Of a stretch of 64,000 bases of DNA, positions 15,803 through 24,548 are shown in pieces. Origin of the DNA: Streptomyces diastatochromogenes (lineage in GTDB: Bacteria; Actinomycetota; Actinomycetes; Streptomycetales; Streptomycetaceae); assembly GCF_002242805.1 (NCBI RefSeq), contig NZ_MCGQ01000049.1, forward strand, positions 1 to 64,000, in the 5' to 3' direction. Numbering within the stretch: position 1 is the first letter of the stretch; each line of letters begins with the position of its first letter. A program made the translations under genes and the position numbers. The notes below the pieces were generated by a model, which ran no database searches, was not told the origin of the DNA, and worked only from the letters and a program-made list of their open reading frames with translations.

Positions 15803-15950
15803 GGAGGCTCCTTCGACGGAACGGCCGGGCGAGTCGTGCGGGGAGAAGTGTGACATCGCGGCGTGAGAGGGGCGTGAACTCGGCGAGGTGTCGGAGTGGC
15901 GCCGCGTGGACATGGTGTTGACCAGCTCGAAGTCCCCGGATAACTTCATT

Positions 15951-15979
15951 CTACGGATTGTTGATTCCGTAGAGCGGAA
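15951..15979. promoter_or_regulatory. IclR/AllR-like operator TTCCG-N5-CGGAA with overlapping inverted repeat
   Basis: TTCCGTAGAGCGGAA (15965-15979) is a perfect 5-5-5 inverted repeat ending 16 bp before ATG 15996. It overlaps a second inverted repeat CTACGGA-N8-TCCGTAG (15951-15972). TTCC...GGAA palindromes of this kind are bound by IclR-family regulators, including the allantoin regulator AllR of Streptomyces (established family knowledge; exact consensus from memory). No IclR gene is in the window. Confidence 0.55.
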
Positions 15980-15995
15980 ATATGGAGGGTGTGGG

Positions 15996-17294
15996 ATGGG
16001 TCAGCAGGAGAAGGTGGCGACGAGCCTCGCGGGCGCCGTCAGCGAGGAGATCAGCGCCTCCCTCGCGCCGGTCGACGCGGAACTGGAGCGCCGCTACCCC
16101 GGAGACCCCGGCACCCGGCAGCCCGTCCACACCGTGTACGTACCCGGTGACGCCTTCGCCGCAGACACCATCCGCTCCTGGGGCGACCAGGCCCTCGCCG
16201 CCCTCGACGAGCACGCCCCGGACGCGGCCTCCTTCGCGGCCGTCCTCGGCCTGTCCGACGACCTCGCCGAGCCCGTCTACTCCCGCGTCCGCGCCAAGCT
16301 GGAGCGCGAGCCGATCGAAGACCTGCGCGTCGACTTCGAGGACGGCTACGGTCCCCGCCCGGACGCCGAGGAGGACGCGACGGCCGCCCGCGCCGCCCGG
16401 CTGATCGCCGAGGCCTACAAGAACGGCACGGCGGCCCCGTACATGGGCATCCGCATGAAGTGCATGGAGGCCGCGGTACGCGACCGGGGCATCCGCACCC
16501 TCGACGTCTTCCTCACCGGCCTGATGGAGTCGGGCGGCCTGCCCGAGGGCCTGGTGCTGACGCTGCCGAAGGTGACGTACGCCGAGCAGGTCACGGCCTT
16601 CGTCCGCCTCCTGGAGGCCTTCGAGAAGGCGCACGGCCTGGAGGCCGGGCGGCTCGGCTTCGAGATCCAGATCGAGACCAGCCAGTCCATCCTGGCCACC
16701 GACGGCACCGCGACCGTCGCCCGCATGATCCAGGCCGCCGAGGGCCGCGCCACCGGCCTGCACTACGGCACCTTCGACTACAGCGCCTGCCTCGGCGTCT
16801 CCGCCGCCTACCAGGCCAGCGACCACCCCGCCGCCGACCACGCCAAGGCGATCATGCAGGTCGCCGCCGCCGGCACCGGCGTACGCGTCTCGGACGGCTC
16901 CACCAACGTCCTCCCGGTCGGCCCGACGGCGAAGGTCCACGACGCCTGGCGCCTGCACTACGGCCTGACGCGGCGGGCGCTCGCGCGCGCCTACTACCAG
17001 GGCTGGGACATGCACCCCGGCCACATCCCGACCCGCTACGCCGCCGTCTTCGCCTTCTACCGCGAGGGCTTCGAGCAGGCTGCGGGCCGGCTCGCGCGCT
17101 ACGCCAACCGTGCGGGCGGCGACGTCATGGACGAGCCCGCCACCGCCAAGGCCCTCAGCGGCTACCTGCTGCGCGGCCTGGACTGCGGCGCCCTCGACAT
17201 CGCCGAGGTCGCCCGCCTCACCGGCCTGACCCGGGCCGACCTGGAGGGCTTCGCGGCGCCCCGGCGCGGCGACCTGACGGCCTCGGCGAAGTAG
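15996..17294 (+). CDS. HpcH/HpaI aldolase-like protein (DUF6986-type)
   Basis: The 432-aa TIM-barrel protein resembles citrate lyase/HpcH-HpaI aldolases and malate synthase. It shows LRVDFEDGYGPRPDAEEDA (acidic metal-site region), MGIRMKCMEAAVRDRG, a long LGFEIQIETSQSIL strand with metal-binding Glu, and GLHYGTFDYSACLGVSA. I recall such proteins as DUF6986. Family members cleave or form C-C bonds with pyruvate, oxaloacetate or glyoxylate. ATG 15996 follows GGAGGGTGT. The operator just upstream suggests control by an IclR-type purine/glyoxylate regulator. The reaction is not known. Confidence 0.82.
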   Translation: MGQQEKVATSLAGAVSEEISASLAPVDAELERRYPGDPGTRQPVHTVYVPGDAFAADTIRSWGDQALAALDEHAPDAASFAAVLGLSDDLAEPVYSRVRAKLEREPIEDLRVDFEDGYGPRPDAEEDATAARAARLIAEAYKNGTAAPYMGIRMKCMEAAVRDRGIRTLDVFLTGLMESGGLPEGLVLTLPKVTYAEQVTAFVRLLEAFEKAHGLEAGRLGFEIQIETSQSILATDGTATVARMIQAAEGRATGLHYGTFDYSACLGVSAAYQASDHPAADHAKAIMQVAAAGTGVRVSDGSTNVLPVGPTAKVHDAWRLHYGLTRRALARAYYQGWDMHPGHIPTRYAAVFAFYREGFEQAAGRLARYANRAGGDVMDEPATAKALSGYLLRGLDCGALDIAEVARLTGLTRADLEGFAAPRRGDLTASAK

Positions 17295-17314
17295 CGGCGT
17301 CCCGCGACACGACG

Positions 17315-17356
17315 AGCCGCCCCCGGTGCCCGACGAGAAGGGCGACGGGGGCGGCT
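17315..17356. terminator. Stem-loop terminator after the aldolase-like gene
   Basis: AGCCGCCCCCG (17315-17325) pairs perfectly with CGGGGGCGGCT (17346-17356). An inner GCCC/GGGC pair (17328-17331 with 17340-17343) lies inside the loop. It sits 20 bp after the stop at 17294. Confidence 0.75.
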
Positions 17357-17526
17357 GCGCGTCCGGGCGGCGCCCCCCTGCGGCGCGCGACCCCGGTCGG
17401 GTCCGCAGGCGGCTGACCGGATGAACCTCCGGGCGACATCCCTCCCGCGACCCCGCGCTCGACGGCACGACGCGAACAGACGCTGATCATGGGGCACGTT
17501 CCCCCACAGAAAGGCTGACGTCCCCC

Positions 17527-19050
17527 ATGCGTCGTTCCCTGCTGGTCGCCTGTACCGCGGCGACCGCTCTTCTCGCGCCCCTTCCCCTGGCCAAGGCCGC
17601 GCCGCCCGCGGACGGCGGGTACGGCCACGAGCCCTGGGTGGTGCGCACCGCCGTACTGCGCGCCAACGCCAAGGAGTTCGCGTCCCTGTGCCGTACGCAG
17701 AAGGAAGGCGTGCCGGAGACCCGTACGTTCCGGCTCTTCCCCGGCACCCGAGGCATCACCGCGATGCGCGACTACTACCACAAGGATGCGAACGGCACGA
17801 TCTACTGGGACGGGTACGACCCGAAGAAGCCCGAGAACACGGTGTCCCTGTCCATCATCGGAGCCTGCACGCGCGGCGGCGGCCACACCACCCTCGACGG
17901 CGTCATCGAGATCGGCACCAAGGACTACCTGTTCACCCCCCTGCCCAAGCATCCGGGCAAGTACCGCCTGACAGAGATCGACACGCTGAAGCTGCCCCCC
18001 AGCGGACGGCCCGGCGACACCGTGACCCTGCCGCGAGCCGGCCGTCCCGGGCACCCGGAGAAGACGCCCAAGGCCGACAACAACAACCCGGTCGCGATCG
18101 ACCTCCTCGTCCCCTACACCCCCGCGGCCGTCACCGAGCTCGGCGGGGTGCCGGAGGTCCAGGCCCGGATCCGCTACGGAGTGAGCCAGCTCAACAAGGC
18201 TTTCGCCACCAGCCATGTGCCGGCCAGCGTGCACGTCGTCCACTCGTACCAGACGTCGCCGTCCGGCGTCGCCAACGAGGACGCCAACACCGTGCTCAAC
18301 AAGCTCAACAAGAGAGCCGATCTGACGCTGGGCGCCACGGCCCACGCGTTCCGGGACGACTTCGGCGCCGACCTGGTGGCCCTGCTCGCCTCCATCCCCG
18401 CCGAGAACAGCTCGGGCTCGGCCGATCTGCCGATTCCCGTGAGTTCGAGGACCAGCGAGAGCGCCTACTCCGTCACGAGCGTCCTGTCGGTGATGGACTG
18501 GGACAACCTGGGCCACGAGATCGGCCACAACCTGGGCATGCGGCACGACCGGAAGACCGTGGCGAACAACGGGGAGACGCCGCCGGGGCCGAACGACACC
18601 AACTTCGGCTGGATCACGTCCGACAACAAGTTCCACACGCTGATGGCCTACAACACGCCCTGCCTGCCCACGTGCAAGGTCATCAACCAGTACTCCAACA
18701 CCGTCAACAAGACGGCCGACGGCAAGATCCTCGGCGACGCGAAGAACAACAACGCCGGCATCGCCCAGCTCGCCACCCCGCTCGTGTCCGACTACCGCGC
18801 CACGAAGGTGACCAACCGGCACACCCTCACGATGTCCGTCTCCCCGGCAGGCGGCGGCAGCATCACCGTCAGTGAGTTCGGGCCCTACGACCCCGGCACG
18901 CAGGTGACCCTCACCGCCCACCCGGCGGCCGGCTTCGTGTTCGCGGGCTGGGAGGTCGACGGCGTGAAGCAGAGCGACACCACCACCAACTACCAGATCA
19001 CCATGGACAAGAACCGCAGCGTCGTCGCGCTCTTCAACCGGGCCACGTGA
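17527..19050 (+). CDS. Secreted zinc metalloprotease (metzincin) with C-terminal InlB-type repeat
   Basis: The 507-aa precursor has a Sec signal (MRRSLLVACTAATALLAPLP, cleavage near AKAAP) and a pro-region to about residue 190. The reprolysin-like catalytic domain carries HEIGHNLGMRHD (H330, E331, H334, H340) and the Met-turn at TLMAYNTPC. From about residue 435 an InlB B-repeat-like beta-grasp domain follows (GSITVSEFGPYDPGTQVTLT, then FAGWEVDGVK and NRSVVALF), likely for wall or substrate binding. The enzyme acts outside the cell. The gene stands alone, with a terminator-like hairpin downstream. Confidence 0.9.
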   Translation: MRRSLLVACTAATALLAPLPLAKAAPPADGGYGHEPWVVRTAVLRANAKEFASLCRTQKEGVPETRTFRLFPGTRGITAMRDYYHKDANGTIYWDGYDPKKPENTVSLSIIGACTRGGGHTTLDGVIEIGTKDYLFTPLPKHPGKYRLTEIDTLKLPPSGRPGDTVTLPRAGRPGHPEKTPKADNNNPVAIDLLVPYTPAAVTELGGVPEVQARIRYGVSQLNKAFATSHVPASVHVVHSYQTSPSGVANEDANTVLNKLNKRADLTLGATAHAFRDDFGADLVALLASIPAENSSGSADLPIPVSSRTSESAYSVTSVLSVMDWDNLGHEIGHNLGMRHDRKTVANNGETPPGPNDTNFGWITSDNKFHTLMAYNTPCLPTCKVINQYSNTVNKTADGKILGDAKNNNAGIAQLATPLVSDYRATKVTNRHTLTMSVSPAGGGSITVSEFGPYDPGTQVTLTAHPAAGFVFAGWEVDGVKQSDTTTNYQITMDKNRSVVALFNRAT

Positions 19051-19086
19051 GCCCACGCGCGCCCCGTCACTCCTGACCGGCGGACA

Positions 19087-19881
19087 TCACCCCGAGCAGC
19101 CGTCGGCCGTACCGGACACGGCCGACGGCCCCGGACCCGACGGCCGCGCGTACGGCTCCAGCCCCGACTCCGTCACCCACGCGTGTTCCGCGAACAGCCG
19201 GGTGCCCCGCGCGCACAGCGCGGCGTCCGCACGAGCCCGGGCGCAGAACTCCTCCGGGGTGGCACCGAATAGCTCCCGCAACGGGGCGGACTCCCCGAGG
19301 AGTTCGGTCAGCAGGGCGTGCTGGCCGGGATGCCGGCGCGGCGCACCGGCGTCGTTGTGCAGGACCCCGTGCCGGTTGACGTACGCGTACGCCCCGGGCA
19401 GCACCTGACCGTCCGTCGGCTCGATGCGTACGTCCGGTGCGGGCAGCCAGGCCCGGCGGAAGTTGCCGTCGGGCAGCGGTACGCCCTCGCTCGCGTCGAT
19501 CACGGCCAGTTGCCCCGGGTCCAGCCAGATGACGAACAACTCGCGTAACGCGCTAGGAGACTTGACCGGGGAGGCGGAGACATAGCCCAGGCGGCTGACG
19601 TGCGCGGAGACGCCCACGTCGAGTCCGGTCACCCGCGTCCGCACCATCGGGATGGGTGAGTCGATCCCGGACTCCCGTAACTTGTGGCGCAGTTGACCGG
19701 GGCAGGCGTTGGAGCCGACCGCGAGGACCGGCACCCGGTCGTCGTACACCAGGCGGTCCAGCGGCAGCATGCGGTCGCCGTGCAGCAGCCCGGAGCCGGC
19801 GGGCCACGCGCCCGGATAGAGCAGCGGATGGTCGCGGGGTGCCTCGGCGAGGCCCAGTTCCTCCAGGGTGCGGCCGGTCAC
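19087..19881 (-). CDS. Gamma-glutamylcyclotransferase-like protein (tentative)
   Basis: The 264-aa protein is not a recognised family at first sight. It has VPVLAVGSNACPGQLRHKL, reminiscent of the Y-G-S-N substrate loop of gamma-glutamylcyclotransferase folds. Later VIDASEGVPL resembles the L-D-x-x-E-G-V segment that holds the catalytic Glu of that family, with GAYAYVNR as the closing strand. I infer a GGCT/AIG2-like fold acting on a gamma-glutamyl or similar amide. The GTG start lies 7 bp after the LacI-family regulator gene on the same strand, so the two may be co-transcribed. The metalloprotease terminator overlaps its 3' end. Confidence 0.6.
   Translation of the reverse strand: MTGRTLEELGLAEAPRDHPLLYPGAWPAGSGLLHGDRMLPLDRLVYDDRVPVLAVGSNACPGQLRHKLRESGIDSPIPMVRTRVTGLDVGVSAHVSRLGYVSASPVKSPSALRELFVIWLDPGQLAVIDASEGVPLPDGNFRRAWLPAPDVRIEPTDGQVLPGAYAYVNRHGVLHNDAGAPRRHPGQHALLTELLGESAPLRELFGATPEEFCARARADAALCARGTRLFAEHAWVTESGLEPYARPSGPGPSAVSGTADGCSG
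19100..19128. terminator. Stem-loop after the metalloprotease gene, inside the 3' end of the convergent gene
   Basis: CCGTCGGCCGT (19100-19110), 7-nt loop, ACGGCCGACGG (19118-19128). It is 49 bp beyond the protease stop and lies within the last codons of the minus-strand gene. One DNA segment may therefore serve as coding sequence and as terminator. Confidence 0.6.
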
Positions 19882-19888
19882 GGGCCGC

Positions 19889-20950
19889 TCACCCGGCGGG
19901 CGGCAGCTCGCCGGAGCCGCGGGTGATCAGACGGGTCGGCAGCTCGATGCGCTCCGGCTGGACGAGGGTGCCGTCCAGCTGGCGGAAGAGGCGCTCGGCG
20001 GCGGTCCGGCCGAGGGCGGCCGCGTCCTGGGCGACGACGGTGACGCCCGGCTGGAGCAGATCGGCCAGCTCGATGTCGTCGAAGCCGACGAGGGCGACCG
20101 GACGGGACTGCTCGGCGAGGACCCGGACCACGGTGACCGTCACCCGGTTGTTGCCCGCGAAGATCGCGGTGACGGGGGAGGGGCCCGCGAGCATCTCCTC
20201 GGCCGCCCGGCGCACCCGCACCGGATCGGTCGCCCCGAGCGACATCCACCGCTCCTCGACCGGTATCCCCGCGTCCTCCATGGCGGCCCTGTAGCCGCGC
20301 AGCCGCTCGGCCGCGGTGTGGATGCGGGGCATGTCGCCGATGAACCCGATCCGGCGGTGGCCGTGCGCGATCAGGTGGGCGACACCGTCGCGGGCGCCGC
20401 CGTAGTTGTCGGACAGCACGACGTCGGCGTCGATCTTCCCCGCGGGGCGGTCCACGAACACGGTGGCCACGCCCGCCCTGATCTCCGGCTCCAGGTACCG
20501 GTGGTCGTCACCGGCCGGGATCACCACCAGACCGTCCACCCGCCGGGCGCACAGTGCCAGCGCCAGCTCCTGCTCCCGCTCCGGGTCCTCGGCGCTTGAG
20601 CCGTTGATCAGCAGGGCGCCGTGCGCCCGGGCCACCTCCTCGACCGCGCGGCTCAGCGGGCCGTAGAACGGGTCCGCGAGGTCCTCCAGGACCAGGCCGA
20701 TGCTGGCCGTACGGCCTTTGCGCAGGACGCGCGCGCTGTCGTTGCGGCGGAAGCCGAGCGCGTCGATCGCCTCCTGGACGCGGCGCTCGGTGTCCGGGGT
20801 GACGCCGGGCTCGCCGTTGACCACGCGGGACACCGTCTTCAGGCCGACCCCGGCGCGCGCGGCCACGTCCTTCATCGTGGGACGGTTGCCGTAACGCGTC
20901 CCGGAGAGGCGGTCGGCGGGGCGGTCTGCGCGGCGGGTGGTCTCGGGCAC
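19889..20950 (-). CDS. LacI-family transcriptional regulator
   Basis: About 353 aa from GTG 20950. The helix-turn-helix is MKDVAARAGVGLKTVSRVVN with the hinge FRRNDSARVLRKGRT. A periplasmic-binding-protein-like effector domain follows, from TASIGLVLEDLADPFYGPLS to FDDIELADLLQPGVTVVAQD. An alternative start at ATG 20875 would begin directly at the HTH; the 25 extra residues are common in Streptomyces orthologs from memory. It is divergent from a ROK kinase gene, with a perfect palindrome between them, so it probably controls sugar genes and itself. Confidence 0.9.
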   Translation of the reverse strand: MPETTRRADRPADRLSGTRYGNRPTMKDVAARAGVGLKTVSRVVNGEPGVTPDTERRVQEAIDALGFRRNDSARVLRKGRTASIGLVLEDLADPFYGPLSRAVEEVARAHGALLINGSSAEDPEREQELALALCARRVDGLVVIPAGDDHRYLEPEIRAGVATVFVDRPAGKIDADVVLSDNYGGARDGVAHLIAHGHRRIGFIGDMPRIHTAAERLRGYRAAMEDAGIPVEERWMSLGATDPVRVRRAAEEMLAGPSPVTAIFAGNNRVTVTVVRVLAEQSRPVALVGFDDIELADLLQPGVTVVAQDAAALGRTAAERLFRQLDGTLVQPERIELPTRLITRGSGELPPAG

Positions 20951-21044
20951 GATGCGGCGTCCTGTCCTGTCGTCCGGGTTGTCCACGGGGGTGATGCGGA
21001 GATCCGTCGTTTGTATGAGGATGTGGCGTCGAGCATAGAGCCTG

Positions 21045-21056
21045 GACAACGTTGTC
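21045..21056. promoter_or_regulatory. LacI-type operator palindrome
   Basis: GACAACGTTGTC is a perfect 12-bp palindrome with the central CG typical of LacI-family operators. It lies 95 bp upstream of the LacI-family gene and 106 bp upstream of the ROK gene start. Confidence 0.7.
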
Positions 21057-21162
21057 AGATGCGCGAGAGACTGTCCACCGCTGTCTCCGGCCTGCGCCCC
21101 CACCGCTGGACCGGCCTGCCTCTTTTCTGGTTCTCAAGGTTCAACGGGGAGATCTGACTCTG

Positions 21163-22116
21163 ATGCACACCGACCTCGTGGCGGCCCTGGACATCGGCGG
21201 CACCAAGATCGCCGGCGCGCTGGTGGACGGTCACGGACGGATCCAGGCACGCGCACAGCGTGCTACGCCCGCCCATCAGGACGGCGAAACGGTCATGCGG
21301 GCCGTCGAGGGGGTGCTCGGCGACCTCGCCGACTCGCCCCTGTGGGGACGCGCCGGCTCGATAGGCATCGGCAGTGCGGGCCCGGTGGACGCCTCCGCGG
21401 GCACCGTCAGTCCGGTGAACGTGCCGGGCTGGCGTGACTTCCCGCTGGTCGAGCGGGTGCGCGCGGCCACCGGGGGCCTGCCGGTCGAGCTGATCGGCGA
21501 CGGGGTGGCGATCACCGCGGCCGAGCACTGGCAGGGCGCCGCGCGCGGCCACGACAACGCGCTGTGCATGGTGGTCTCGACGGGGGTCGGCGGCGGCCTG
21601 GTCCTCGGCGGGCAACTGCATCCCGGCCCGACCGGCAACGCCGGGCACATCGGGCACATCAGCGTCGACCTCGACGGCGACCCGTGCCCGTGCGGCTCGC
21701 GCGGCTGCGTCGAGCGCATCGCGAGCGGCCCCAACATCGCCCGCCGCGCCCTGGAGCAGGGCTGGCGGCCGGGCCCGGACGGCGACACCTCGGCCGCGGC
21801 GGTGGCGGCCGCCGCCCGGGAGGGCGACCCGGTCGCCGTTGCCTCCTTCGAGCGGGCCGCGCAGGCCCTGGCCGCCGGGATCGCGGCCACCGCGACCCTG
21901 GTGGAGATCGACATCGCGGTGATCGGCGGGGGCGTCGGCAAGGCCGGCGACATCCTCTTCACGCCCCTGCGCAAGGCCCTCACCGACTACGCGACCCTCT
22001 CCTTCGTCCAGCGTCTGACGGTCACGCCCGCGCAGATGGGCACGGACGCGGGTCTGGTCGGCGCCGCGGCAGCCGCGTTGGCTCGTAGGCCGGATGCGAC
22101 TGCGGCGGGGGTTTGA
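21163..22116 (+). CDS. ROK-family sugar kinase (glucokinase-like)
   Basis: The 317-aa protein has the ATP-binding motif AALDIGGTKIAGALVDGHG, the ROK signature region GNAGHIGHISVDLDGDPCPC with zinc-binding CPCGSRGC, and the second phosphate motif STGVGGGLVLGG. It likely phosphorylates glucose or another hexose; there is no DNA-binding domain. ATG 21163 follows GGGGAGATC. The neighbouring LacI regulator and alpha-galactosidase suggest a role in oligosaccharide use. The last 80 bp of the gene are duplicated just downstream. Confidence 0.88.
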   Translation: MHTDLVAALDIGGTKIAGALVDGHGRIQARAQRATPAHQDGETVMRAVEGVLGDLADSPLWGRAGSIGIGSAGPVDASAGTVSPVNVPGWRDFPLVERVRAATGGLPVELIGDGVAITAAEHWQGAARGHDNALCMVVSTGVGGGLVLGGQLHPGPTGNAGHIGHISVDLDGDPCPCGSRGCVERIASGPNIARRALEQGWRPGPDGDTSAAAVAAAAREGDPVAVASFERAAQALAAGIAATATLVEIDIAVIGGGVGKAGDILFTPLRKALTDYATLSFVQRLTVTPAQMGTDAGLVGAAAAALARRPDATAAGV

Positions 22117-22250
22117 GGGCGGTTCGGCGGCTGAGGGGTACGTCCGCGCGGATGGGTACGGTTGCGGGCTCGTCAGCGTCGCCGCGGCCGCGTTGGCCTG
22201 TAGGCCGGACGCGACCGCGGCAGGGGGCTGAGGCAGGCTCGGCGGCTGTG
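22035..22250. repeat. Diverged tandem duplication of the ROK gene 3' end
   Basis: DNA from GATGGG (22035) through the ROK stop and the following CTCGGCGGCTG-like sequence (about 22134) is repeated from GATGGG (22151) to about 22250, offset about 115-116 bp. The second copy still encodes a recognisable tail, GLVSVAAAALACRPDATAAGG then stop, against GLVGAAAAALARRPDATAAG in the gene. Several substitutions and a 1-3-bp indel separate them. There is no start codon or body, so the copy is a gene-end remnant. Confidence 0.75.
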
Positions 22251-22314
22251 CCCGGCGTCCGTTCTCGGAGCCGCGGTCGGCAACCGAGCCCGGCGTGCGC
22301 GTTCTGAGCCGGGG

Positions 22315-24339
22315 TCAGCAGCTGAGCCGGGCGTCCGCCCAGTCCGCGTGGTCCGAGTCGATGCCGTCGCCGCCGTCGGTGACGACGAGGCGGACCACCT
22401 GGGCCCCGGTGACGTCGGCGGTGAGCGGCTGGGCGGGCTGCGCGTTGGTCAGCACACCGGTCGAGGCGACCTTGGTGCCGTCCGCCCAGATCTCGAAGGC
22501 GACGGTGCCCTTCGTGCCCTTCTCGTCGTCCACGCCGACGTCCGCGGTGACCTTGCCGCACGCCTTGCCGGTGTAGAAGGAGACCTCGCTCTCCGCGTGG
22601 ACGCCGAGCCCCTTGGCGTACACCACACCGCCCAGGGTGATGGGGTGACCGTCGCCCGCGGCGCTCTCCCCGTTGCTGGTGTCGCGCTCGACCGGACCCC
22701 AGCCGCTGGTCGCCGACAGCCAGGGCAGATCGCTGAGGTACGACGTCCCGGTGGGCGGCGGCAGTACGACGGTCGCCGTCAGCGGGAGGGTGCTGGTGAC
22801 GCTCTCTCCGGTGGGTGAGCGGTAACTCGCCTTGAGGACAAGGCCGTACGACCCCGTCGGCGTCCCCGCCGGGGCGTTCACCGTCCAGCCGGTGCGCAGG
22901 GACCTGCCGGTGGTGAGGACGGTCGCGGTGGTCGCCGAGGTCGCGCGTACGGTCCATCCGGCCGGGCCGGTCAGCGACACGGACACCCGGCGCGCGGGCG
23001 TCCGGCCCAGATCGGTGAAGTCGGTGGTCAGAGCCGCCGGGGTGCCCGTCTCCACGAACGGGCTCCCGTCCAGGCCGAGTTCCGCGGCCGGCGGGTGGGT
23101 GGCCCAGTCAGGGTCGGCCGAGACCCGCAGCAGGACCGTGCCGTGGGCCGGGACCGTGGCCGCGAGGGTGCCCGCGGTGTTGTAGCTGCGGTGCTGCCAC
23201 AGGTCGCGCAGGGTGTAGGCGGGGGCGTCGGGCAGGCCGACGGCGCTCGCGGTCGTGGCGATCCGCTGGGCGGTGCCGGACTCGTTGAACAGGGCGACGG
23301 CGCGGCTGCCGTCCTTCATCTCCTTGGCGACGACCCAGCGCCCGCCCGCGGAGGACACGACGGTGCCCTGCTTGCCCAGCGGGTCCTGGTCGACGGCGAT
23401 GACCTCCTTGTTGTCCAGGATGTCGAAGGTCGCCTGTGAGGCCGTGCGCAGGTCGGTGCCGATGAGCAGGGGCGCGGCCATGACGGACCAGAGGGAGAAG
23501 TGGGAGCGGTACTCGGTGTCCGTCATCCCGCCGTTGCCGACCTCCAGCATGTCGGGGTCGTTCCAGTGGCCGGGCCCGGCGTACGGCGCGAGCGGCAGGT
23601 TCTGCTTGAGGATCGACAGCATCGAGCCCCAGCTGTCGCTGATGTCACCGGTGGTCCGCCACAGGTGGCCGACATCCCCCGCCCACTCCCAGGGCTTGTT
23701 CTCGCCCCACTCGCAGATGCTGTAGACGATGGGCCGGCTGGTCGCCCTGAGCGCGTCGCGCATGGTCCGGTAGCGCAGCTTGGCGTCGACGCCGAGGTTG
23801 TTGCAGTTGTCGTACTTGAGGTAGTCGACGCCCCAGTCGGCGAACTGCTGCGCGTCGCTGTACTCGTGGCCGAGCGCACCCGGGAAGCCCGCGCTGTTGC
23901 AGGTCTTGATGCCGGCGCTGGTGTAGATGCCGAGCTTGAGGCCCTTGGCGTGGACGTAGTCGGCGACGGCCTTGATGCCGTTCGGGAAGCGGGCCGGGTC
24001 CGGCACCAGCTTGCCGTTCGCGTCCCGGTCGGGCAGGGCCCAGCAGTCGTCGAGGTTCACGTACTGGTATCCGGCGTCCTTGAGGCCCTTGTCCACGAAG
24101 AGGTCCGCGATCCCCTTGACCATGGCCTCGTTGAAGTCGGCACGGCAGTGCGTGGAATTCCAGTTGTTGAAGCCCATGGGCGGGGTGAGGGCGAGGCCGT
24201 CGGCCAGGGAGGGCGCGGCGACGGGGTGCCGGGCGGGGGCCGCGACGGCGGGGGCGGCCAGGCCCGCCGTGCACAGCAGCCCCGCGGTGAGCGCTCCGGC
24301 CACTCTTCGGCGGGTGGTGCGGGTGTGAGGGCGACGCAT
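22315..24339 (-). CDS. Secreted alpha-galactosidase (GH27) with NPCBM domain
   Basis: The 674-aa precursor has a Tat/Sec-like signal (TTRRRVAGALTAGLLCTAGL, cleavage near AVAAP). A GH27 barrel follows from TPPMGFNNWN, with nucleophile D177 in YLKYDNC and acid/base D235 in GDISDSWGS. Next come a beta-sandwich, an NPCBM-associated NEW3 linker (FTDLGRTPARRVSVSLTGP), and a C-terminal NPCBM galactose-binding domain (YLSDLPWLSATSGWGPVERD). It would remove terminal alpha-galactosyl or arabinopyranosyl groups outside the cell. It converges on the ROK gene; the LacI regulator nearby is its likely controller. Confidence 0.93.
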   Translation of the reverse strand: MRRPHTRTTRRRVAGALTAGLLCTAGLAAPAVAAPARHPVAAPSLADGLALTPPMGFNNWNSTHCRADFNEAMVKGIADLFVDKGLKDAGYQYVNLDDCWALPDRDANGKLVPDPARFPNGIKAVADYVHAKGLKLGIYTSAGIKTCNSAGFPGALGHEYSDAQQFADWGVDYLKYDNCNNLGVDAKLRYRTMRDALRATSRPIVYSICEWGENKPWEWAGDVGHLWRTTGDISDSWGSMLSILKQNLPLAPYAGPGHWNDPDMLEVGNGGMTDTEYRSHFSLWSVMAAPLLIGTDLRTASQATFDILDNKEVIAVDQDPLGKQGTVVSSAGGRWVVAKEMKDGSRAVALFNESGTAQRIATTASAVGLPDAPAYTLRDLWQHRSYNTAGTLAATVPAHGTVLLRVSADPDWATHPPAAELGLDGSPFVETGTPAALTTDFTDLGRTPARRVSVSLTGPAGWTVRATSATTATVLTTGRSLRTGWTVNAPAGTPTGSYGLVLKASYRSPTGESVTSTLPLTATVVLPPPTGTSYLSDLPWLSATSGWGPVERDTSNGESAAGDGHPITLGGVVYAKGLGVHAESEVSFYTGKACGKVTADVGVDDEKGTKGTVAFEIWADGTKVASTGVLTNAQPAQPLTADVTGAQVVRLVVTDGGDGIDSDHADWADARLSC

Positions 24340-24548
24340 CGTTGACGTTCCTCCGGCTCGCGCGAGGTGGAATGACGGCATGTACGTGTCACCGGTGCGC
24401 GCTTACGGTAGGACGTGTCGGACTGTGTTGGAAGAGGTGCGTCAGAGTTGTTCGATACTCCGTCATATCCCTTGACGGCAGGGGGTTTCGGGGGACGGCG
24501 GAGAGGCCGGGCGTTCGGTTCTGTTGGTTCGTCCGGCCTCCCGCGGCC

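Noticed and set aside
17218..19056. 612-aa minus-strand frame
   Set aside because: It is antisense to the metalloprotease, whose motifs (HEIGHNLGMRHD) are decisive. The antisense product is Gly/Val/Arg-biased with no recognisable domain.
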